From NCBI GenBank assembly GCA_002118135.1, contig BDIU01000362.1, positions 1 through 64,000 of the forward strand: a DNA stretch of 64,000 bases, in the 5' to 3' direction. Each line of letters opens with the position of its first letter. The stretch's first letter is position 1. Positions 58,201 through 64,000 of this stretch are shown here, piece by piece. Source of the stretch: Trebouxia sp. TZW2008 (taxonomy: Eukaryota; Chlorophyta; Trebouxiophyceae; Trebouxiales; Trebouxiaceae). The notes under the pieces were generated by a model. That model worked only from the letters and a program-made list of their open reading frames with translations, was not told the origin of the DNA and did not search any database. The position numbers and the translations under genes were made by a program.

Positions 58201-61200
58201 AAGTGCTGATCAGAAACGCATGTTCAGAGATGTCTGACTGAAGGTGCATGCACGTACCTGCTGTTGAGACAGGGTTGGCATGGGGGGGTACATAGCCCCC
58301 CCCTTCTTCTTTGCAGCAGCAGGGCTTTTGGGGGCCTCCTGCCCTGTTGCAGCAGGGACAGCTGCATGGGGCCCTGCTGACTTCTCTGCAAACTTCTTGC
58401 CTGCGTCTTGGGCAGCCTGCAATGCATTTCATCAACGGCTCAATGGTTGCAGACTCCACTTACACTTGCAATTTTGAGCCATTTTGAGCTTAAGCCCCCC
58501 AAGTCGGCCTAGAAAGATCTGGAACAAGATTGTTTTGTCTGACATCATAACTAAGAACATTAGACGTCCACTCTGTGATGCTCAGAACAAGCCAGCCGGG
58601 CGAGACAAGATTTGTGCAACACACACCTAGCACTCTTGCTGGTAGTGTAATCCATCTTATTATTGTTACCATTTTGAGCCATGGAAAGCTTTCTGACAAG
58701 TCATCGCAGGCTGCCAAAGCATTCACCTCAGAGGTTCTGCCTTCAGACGCAACTTACTGCGCCATCAAAATGGCCTGGCACAAGGCGTGAACAGCTAAGC
58801 TGGAGGAGAGCGTGGCTAAGGAGTGCAGACCAAACATGCATAGGCGAGGTCGTAAGCTTTGCTCATGAGCAGTATGACATTCGTCAGCAAGTGGACCTTG
58901 GCTTGGGCCGTGGTTGAAATTTGTGGTGTGAAGCCCTGTGGCTGAAGAAGAAGAGCAGAAGAGGGTCGAAAGGACCTTGGCTTGGACCATAGTTGTCAGT
59001 GGTGGTAAAGGCGCCTGAGGCTGAAGAAGAAGAGCAGAAAAGGTCTGAAAGGGCCTTGGCCTGGGCCATAGTCAGCATTTGTGATATGGAGCCCGCATGC
59101 CGAAGAAGAAGAGCACAAGAGGGCTGAAAGGACCTTGGCTCAGGCCACAGTTGGCATTGCTGGTGTGAAACCCTGAGGCTGAATAAGCAGAGCGGAAGAG
59201 GGCTGACAGTACCTTGGCTTGGGCCATATTTGGCATTGGTGGCGTTAAGCCCTGAGGCTGAGAAAGAAGAGCAAAAGAGGGCTGAAAGGACCTTGGCTTG
59301 GGCCATAGTTGGCATTGGTCCCATGGCAGCTTCTGGCAAAAAGAAAGAGCAGAAGGCAGCCAAAGGAGAAGAAAAATGCAACATGAGTACACAAGATGAT
59401 CCAATTTTGCAGCAGGACAAGAACAGGGCCAGCAATTACCTAAGCTTGAGCCATACTTGGCATTCTTGGCATTGCAGGCCTGGGGACAGCAGAAGAAGAG
59501 CAGAAGTCAGCTGAAAGAGCTGAAAGAGAAGAAAATTGCATGAAAGTGCTCATGGAATTGCTGCTGAAGAAGAAGTCAACCAGGAGAATTACCTTGGCTT
59601 GAGCCATACTTGGCATTGGTGGCATCACAGCCTTGGGGGCAGCAGAAGAAGGAGGTGCAGCTGGCACAGCAGGTGAAGGGGCAGCTGCTGCAGATGACGA
59701 AGAAGAAGACGCTGTGGATGCAGCCTTGAGGGCACTTGCTGCCATTGCATTTGCAGCCTGCAACATACACCAAGATTTAAAGTCTCAGTTTAGAATCTAC
59801 TTGTCTGACAGCCACAAAGGCTGTACGCTGGTCAGCTGCAGCTGAAATGGTCTGCAACAGTACCAGAACAGCCGACGCAACAAGAAAAACCAGTTTCAAG
59901 CATACTGCATGCCAGCTCGTCCCACGCCATCCTCAAAAGACAGTGAGCCAGATATAGACAATACATGCACTTCCCATCATTGCTGCCAGATGGTGAGAGG
60001 GACACCAAAAATCATACACAGCACTTGCTGCAGACTGTTGTTGTCAATGCAAGTGGCACTATAGGTAAACAAGGGCTGAAAGACAAACCTTTTGCTGTGA
60101 CTGTGTGGGCATGGGAGGCATTGCTGCCTTCTGTGGCAGCTTCTTTGGGGCAGCAGCTGCAGGGCTGCTTGGCGCTGCCCCTGGCTGACTGTCCTTGACT
60201 AAAGACTGCAGCTTGGCTCCTGACTCAGCAGGGACTGTTTGGAACTGCCCCAGTGAAAATCCACCAGGGCCGCTGGGGCTGGCCCCAGGAGGGCTCTTGG
60301 AGGCGGCCTGGGAGGGGCCCTTTGCAGGAGGGGCTGTTTGCGGCTGACCCAAGGAGAAGGCAGCAGGACTGCTGGGCCCAGCCCCAGAAGAGCCCTTGAA
60401 GGTGGCCTGAGAGGGGCCCTTTGATGCAGCAGGGGCATTTTGAGCCAGCCCAAATGTAGAGAAGGCTGTGCTTGGTGCTGCTGAGGTGCGCGTGTGAGTC
60501 TGAGGCTGAAGTGGTCTCTGAGCTGCTTTTGCACCTGCACCACCTCACTGTCATGCAAAAGCAGATACAGGTCAGGAAGGCATATGTGACACTTAACATG
60601 AAACATGCGCACGCCTTCTACACTGTCAAGAAGCATGTCTGCTTGCACCTGGCCCCTTGCCCTGATTATCCAGTGAAACCCAGCAGCACAGAACACTATA
60701 GTCAACAGCGTAAGCAGCTAGGATTTACCAGGTCTATCAGGTCAAGAGGCCGACTGCAAGCAGACAAGCCTGTTGACATCATGAAACCTATGCAGCTAGG
60801 TCATGATGAGTAGAATGCACTTAATAGTCATCTCAGAGGATTTGCTCCACTTCTGTCTTCAAGGTCTAAATCCAAACATTTGCAGCAGTTTCAAGACACC
60901 AATTAGATCATACATGACTCACATCACACCCACTCAGCCATCGCGCCGGCGCCTGCAACAACTATTGGAGTTGATGATCTTACTGTCTGTGTCAGTGGCC
61001 TTGATCCAGCATGGCAAAGCAAGCACAGGTGTTGCAGGCAGCTTGTAAGTCTAGCTTTTGCATATGTTGCAATGGGAAGAGCCCCCTGGACCAGTCCAGC
61101 GAGTGTCCATCAGCTGGAGCTGCCTCTTGGCCAGACAAAGACCTCATGTTGCAATCAGGACTTGGACAATAATTCTTTTTTCCAGCAAGAAATAAAGACT

Positions 61201-63881
61201 TGCACTTTGTTCCAGCAAATGAATGGACTCCTGCTGAGATTTTCCAACCTTGAGCAGTGCCTTTGGCTGGTCGATCCCAGGGTGATTGGACAGAGGGCGT
61301 GGAGTCCCGTCTGGTCATGCTGCCTGTGTGTTGACTGTCCACCACAGACTGGCTGCCCCTCATTTGGATGCTGCCTAGACCTGCCTGGCTGCCTTGCATG
61401 TGGATGCTCTGCATTGTCACTGCACTGCCTGCATGCACAACAGAATGTCTGCTGCTTGCTTGTTCGCATGGATCCATGTGCATATGAATGATGATAGCAA
61501 CGGGACTGGACGCCTGTGCGCTGACTGTCCACCACAGACTGGCTGCCCCTCATTTGGCTGCTGCCTAGACCTGCTTGGCTGCCTTGCATGTGGATGCTCT
61601 GCATTGTCACTGCACTGGCTGCACGCACAACAGAACGTTTGCCGCTTGCCTGCCCATGTGCATGTGTTTGTGGAGCATGGAAGTGAGAGGGCTGGCTGCC
61701 TCTTGTCAGGATGCTGCCTAAACCTGCCTGGCTGCCTTGCACATGAATGCTTTGCATTGTCACTGCACTGCCTGCAGATACAGTGGGGCCCATTGATATT
61801 TCAAGTGTATCTCAAACCTCACCCATGCAAGATGTAGAGTAACCCCAAGTCCTGGTTCCTTTCTCTTTTGGAATGCAAATTGGGCATGCCTGACTGCCTT
61901 GCTTCTGAATGCTCTGCATTGTCACTGTACTGCCAGCATGCCCAACAAGCGTCTACGCTAGTGATAGCATGACATATTGTCTGTCATGTGGGTGGTGTGC
62001 ATGCGAGTTGTACCATTTGGCTGCCCTGCTATGTTTCCAGCACAGGGCCATGTTCATGCAGCTTAGTGCATGTCACAGGGCCACATGCTCATCTGATGTC
62101 AGTCGATGGCGACATTGATTATTCAAGCACAGGGCCATGCGGAGGGAGCTTAGTGCTTGTCACAAAGTCACATGCTCATCTGATGTCAGTTGATGACGAC
62201 ATTGATCTATAGAAATCAGACACATGAGTCATGCTGACCTTCAGCTTGAGAAGACGAAGACACAGGGAAGGTAAGGTTGGATGGCCCGTCCTTGTATCTG
62301 CTGGGACCTGCAATTGCAACACACATTGTATCAGCAATACATTGGCAGATGCAACTGCACAGCCTTGTCATTGTTACTCACACGTCAAGCGCAGCCAGCA
62401 GCATCATTCAAAGCAATGCTGCTGTCTCAAAGCATGCAAACATGTGATATGCAGTACATGCACTTTGGACAAGTCATCTCAATCCCATGTTTGTAACTAG
62501 CATCGTCTTTTCACGGCTGCCTCGTTGTGGCTAGCACAGTCAGTGCATTTCACACCAGCACTGTGATCTTCTGATAGCTATGCTTGTTATATCACACGTG
62601 GTTGCCTCCTATCATGCAGTGTCATGGAGTGTTGGTGTGGCATGACTCACCAGGGCTGGTGAGTAAGCCTTTGGTAGGGCTGTTGTTTCTTGCGTCCCCT
62701 GCTGCTGCTTTTCTGGCTTCAGCGGCATTGGCCTGCAATCAGTGAATCACCATACGTGACACTCAATACGCAATACATGATACGCAATACGCAGAATTTG
62801 GCTGTATGAATCACTTGAGGTGCAGTGCAAATTAAGAAATACGCATACGGTTGTGCCAAGACGTAATACCCGATACCCAAGTAGTATAAAGCATTAATCA
62901 ATGAGATCAAGAGTATGGTGATTCACTGCCTGCGACACTAATGCACCTTACAAGGTGACGATGATGCATCATGACAGTCCAGGTGCACACAATGATGCTG
63001 ATGACGACGCTGACAAGTGCAGAAGCTCGAAGTGATGCATGCAATCAACAACTGCATCCTGATGCAATGTTGATGCCAAATGCCAGCGCAGCAAGCATGT
63101 GCAAAGAACGGCGTAGCTGCTGATGTTCTCTGATCTTTGAGCTAAGGCGGCGCCAACAACACCCTGCTTGAGTCATACACTAGGTTTGTATGTGGCATGT
63201 GAATACTACATTTGAATGTAGCATGGAAATGCTCATCTTCAATGTGGCATATGAACACACTGTGTAGTAGGGACAAATGAAGCCTTTGTTACTGAAAGCC
63301 TTACCAGCTTGTAATATACTTGTACTTGCACATCTTCTGCATGGTGTGTGAATGAGACATGGGCATGCTGGCATCTTTTGCCATAGTCAGAGGCTGCTGC
63401 ATGGCATGCAGTGTACAGTGACTTCTCTTTGTTTTGACTGCTTTGTTCACCAAGAAAATTGTCCTTGCATGGAGGTGTCCTTACTGAGAGGTGCCATTGC
63501 AGTCAGACTAGATTGGTTGGTTCTCAATGACATTGTCCTTACATTGAGAATGTCCGTACACCAGATGTCCTTTCAAAGAGAAGTTACTGTACGTGCGTCT
63601 GCACACTTTATGAATAGCATTCAAATGTGCTTTGTCCAAGCTGACAAAGCATGTGAAACATTCTCCTAGCCTGCATGCCCAGTACACTAAATGTGCAGAA
63701 ATATGTGCTCACCTGCAGCTTCTGTTTTAGCTTCTGAGCTTTGTCCTGGTTCCAAGCGCTCCACACATCTTCTTTGCCAGCAGCCTGCTTGACCGGGGTG
63801 GGGCTATGGGCCCAGCCCACTTGCCGTTTCTGCTGACTGGCAGGACTCTTCTTCACTGGCTGCCACGGCGACAGTGGAGAC
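52213..63881 (-). CDS. NUP214: FG-repeat nucleoporin, NUP214-like, 5' part missing
   Basis: Phenylalanine-glycine nucleoporins line the nuclear pore channel and bind transport receptors. Exons (minus): 63881-63713, 62732-62651, 61428-61249, 60534-60089, 59757-59593, a mini-exon array, 58416-58258, 58001-57890, 57329-57162, 56611-56237, 55815-55567, 55339-55244, 55192-54905, 54459-54280, 53957-53739, 52460-52213 (TAA). All phases agree. The first visible exons are charged and helical (EDVWSAWNQDKAQKLKQKLQ); the middle is Ala/Ser/Pro-rich with recurring PPMP(T/S)xxQ motifs; the C-terminal third is FG-rich (AFGQPS, GLFGQTG, GFGAAA) and ends PASSNMWSMRR. Coiled coil before a C-terminal FG domain plus a basic terminal tail suggests NUP214; other FG nucleoporins remain possible because the N-terminal domain lies outside the window. 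Confidence 0.75.
52230..53470 (-). repeat. Seven-copy FG-exon array, about 154-bp period
   Basis: A block reading GGGF(G/R)(G/D)FAQQSP(G/D)(F/I) followed by NAF(G/W)AAA recurs near 52429, 52580, 52734, 52890, 53040, 53189 and 53347 (position of the AQQSP codons). Most copies keep a TGCACAG-type acceptor. The one at 53380 has CACGG instead. Only the last (52460-52213) extends into a full terminal exon; the others meet a stop without a good donor. Confidence 0.75.
53648..53669. repeat. (CA)n microsatellite
   Basis: About eleven CA units lie inside an intron between the FG array and exon 53957-53739 of the nucleoporin gene. Confidence 0.9.
55244..55339 (-). repeat. In-frame duplicate of an FG exon's 5' half
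   Basis: This 96-nt segment (FGQPASSAAAAPFGAASSSS) duplicates the beginning of exon 55192-54905, including the TTGCAG acceptor, and ends at a GTAACC donor in phase 1-1. It fits the gene model as a real exon. Confidence 0.65.
56720..56945 (-). repeat. Two partial copies of exon 56611-56237 start
   Basis: The exon edge CAG-GTGCATTAGCAAAGGC, coding GALAKAPSVLPFGL, recurs near 56775 (ALSKASSVLPFGL) and near 56937 (ALAKATSVLPFGL), with acceptors retained. The copies diverge after about 20 codons and have no clear donor. Confidence 0.65.
57675..57835 (+). repeat. Dispersed TAAGGACA repeat, copy 2
   Basis: This is homologous to 36990-37145: CCTCTCTTTTCACGGACACT, GATGTAAGGACA, a CCAATCACTGG..GACTGCAGTGG core, then ATCAGGACAATTCTGTTAAG. 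It lies in a nucleoporin intron. Confidence 0.6.
58897..59329 (-). repeat. Six 79-bp units: 39-nt mini-exon plus 40-nt intron
   Basis: Minus-strand mini-exon ends (CAAG before GTCC/GTAC/GCCC) fall at 59292, 59213, 59134, 59055, 58976 and 58897, exactly 79 bp apart. Each 39-nt unit is in phase 0-0, coding versions of GxxPxMPTMAQAK (for example GLTPPMPNMAQAK), the same peptide that ends exon 59757-59593 (MPPMPSMAQAK). The 40-nt spacers start GTCCTTTCAGCCCTCTT and end TCAG. One copy (59134) has an in-frame TGA and one (59055) a GC donor with no AG before it. Confidence 0.85.
61249..61945 (-). repeat. Four copies of a nucleoporin exon
   Basis: The canonical exon 61428-61249 begins GSAVTMQSIHMQGSQAGLGS. 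Copies begin near 61618 (ASAVTMQSIHMQGSQAGLGS), 61775 (GSAVTMQSIHVQGSQAGLGS) and, short, 61935. Acceptors TGTGCATGCAG, GTGCAG and CTGCAG are kept. Downstream ends differ. Confidence 0.75.
62035..62215. repeat. Tandem duplication of about 95 bp
   Basis: Two adjacent copies start at CAGCACAGGGCCATG (about 62039) and CAAGCACAGGGCCATG (about 62125) and share CACATGCTCATCTGATGTCAG and GCGACATTGAT/ACGACATTGAT ends. They lie in a nucleoporin intron; non-coding. Confidence 0.7.
63440..63600 (-). repeat. Dispersed TAAGGACA repeat, copy 3 (inverted)
   Basis: Read on the minus strand it starts ACAGTAACTTCTCTTTG and continues with TCAATGTAAGGACAATG, a GACTGCAATGGCACC core and CAGTAAGGACACC, matching copies 1 and 2 in order. 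Confidence 0.6.
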
Positions 63882-64000
63882 CTACTTTGCACGGGAATAT
63901 GGATATGGGATATGGGATATGGACATAGGATCTTGCAAGCGTAGGGTGTGTGCATCAGTCCAAGAGTGTTTTTGACAGAGTGCTTTGCTGTTGTCATCCA

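Noticed and set aside
58884..59435. 183-aa uninterrupted minus frame across the 79-bp array
   Set aside because: Reading straight through shifts the repeated peptide out of frame every 79 bp. The splice-bounded 39-nt units preserve one frame and one motif, so the spliced reading is preferred, though not proven.
1..64000. tRNA, rRNA, CRISPR, prophage or bacterial insertion-sequence signals
   Set aside because: No cloverleaf, rRNA-like conserved block, regular spacer array or transposase frame was recognised on either strand.

Overview
The window is nuclear DNA from a green alga. Genes are cut by many short introns with GT/GC donors and AG acceptors, there are no bacterial-style operons, and the protein set includes plastid antenna proteins with N-terminal transit-like sequences (LHCB, PSBS), a nucleoporin, a mitochondrial ribosomal GTPase, the plant-type meiotic RING protein HEI10 and a QRICH2/DUF4795 flagellar-type protein. 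A chlorophyte is most likely. The class cannot be fixed from the sequence, and the QRICH2-type gene argues for a lineage with a flagellate stage. No rRNA, tRNA, CRISPR or prokaryotic element was seen.

Layout: (1) 891-4116 minus, secreted conserved protein; (2) 4402-8753 plus, LHCB antenna, head-to-head with (1); (3) 9314-22072 plus, QRICH2/DUF4795-like coiled-coil protein, 20 modelled exons in consistent phase; (4) 24033-29268 minus, MATE transporter; (5) 30362-38611 minus, mitochondrial ribosomal protein mS29 (DAP3); (6) 38837-41070 plus, PRORSD1-type YbaK tRNA-editing protein, head-to-head with (5); (7) 41270-42342 minus, small SPO16/XPF-like protein; (8) 42828 to about 46100 plus, HEI10, head-to-head with (7); (9) 47096-50012 minus, PSBS-like four-helix protein of 265 aa; (10) about 50212-51126 plus, unidentified multi-exon gene; (11) 52213 to beyond 63881 minus, FG-repeat nucleoporin (NUP214-like), 5' end outside the window. 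All exon models were built by hand from reading frame, splice dinucleotides and phase continuity.

The most unusual signal is not a single gene but a habit: exons, or pieces spanning an exon edge, are tandemly duplicated inside at least four genes. QRICH2-like has five copies of its CxxCD exon plus other duplicated exons. mS29 has every core GTPase exon copied two to seven times. PSBS has one decayed exon copy. The nucleoporin has FG-exon arrays and a perfectly periodic 79-bp array of 39-nt mini-exons with 40-nt introns. Most duplicated exons have the same phase at both ends (0-0 or 1-1), so extra copies could be skipped, included or exchanged without breaking the frame. This may be a source of alternative splicing and of new introns.

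Functionally, two photosynthetic antenna/photoprotection genes (LHCB, PSBS) sit in the same 50 kb, and two apparent meiotic crossover (ZMM) genes share a 485-bp bidirectional promoter. Intergenic space is small at head-to-head pairs (about 200-490 bp); larger gaps hold dispersed or tandem repeats.
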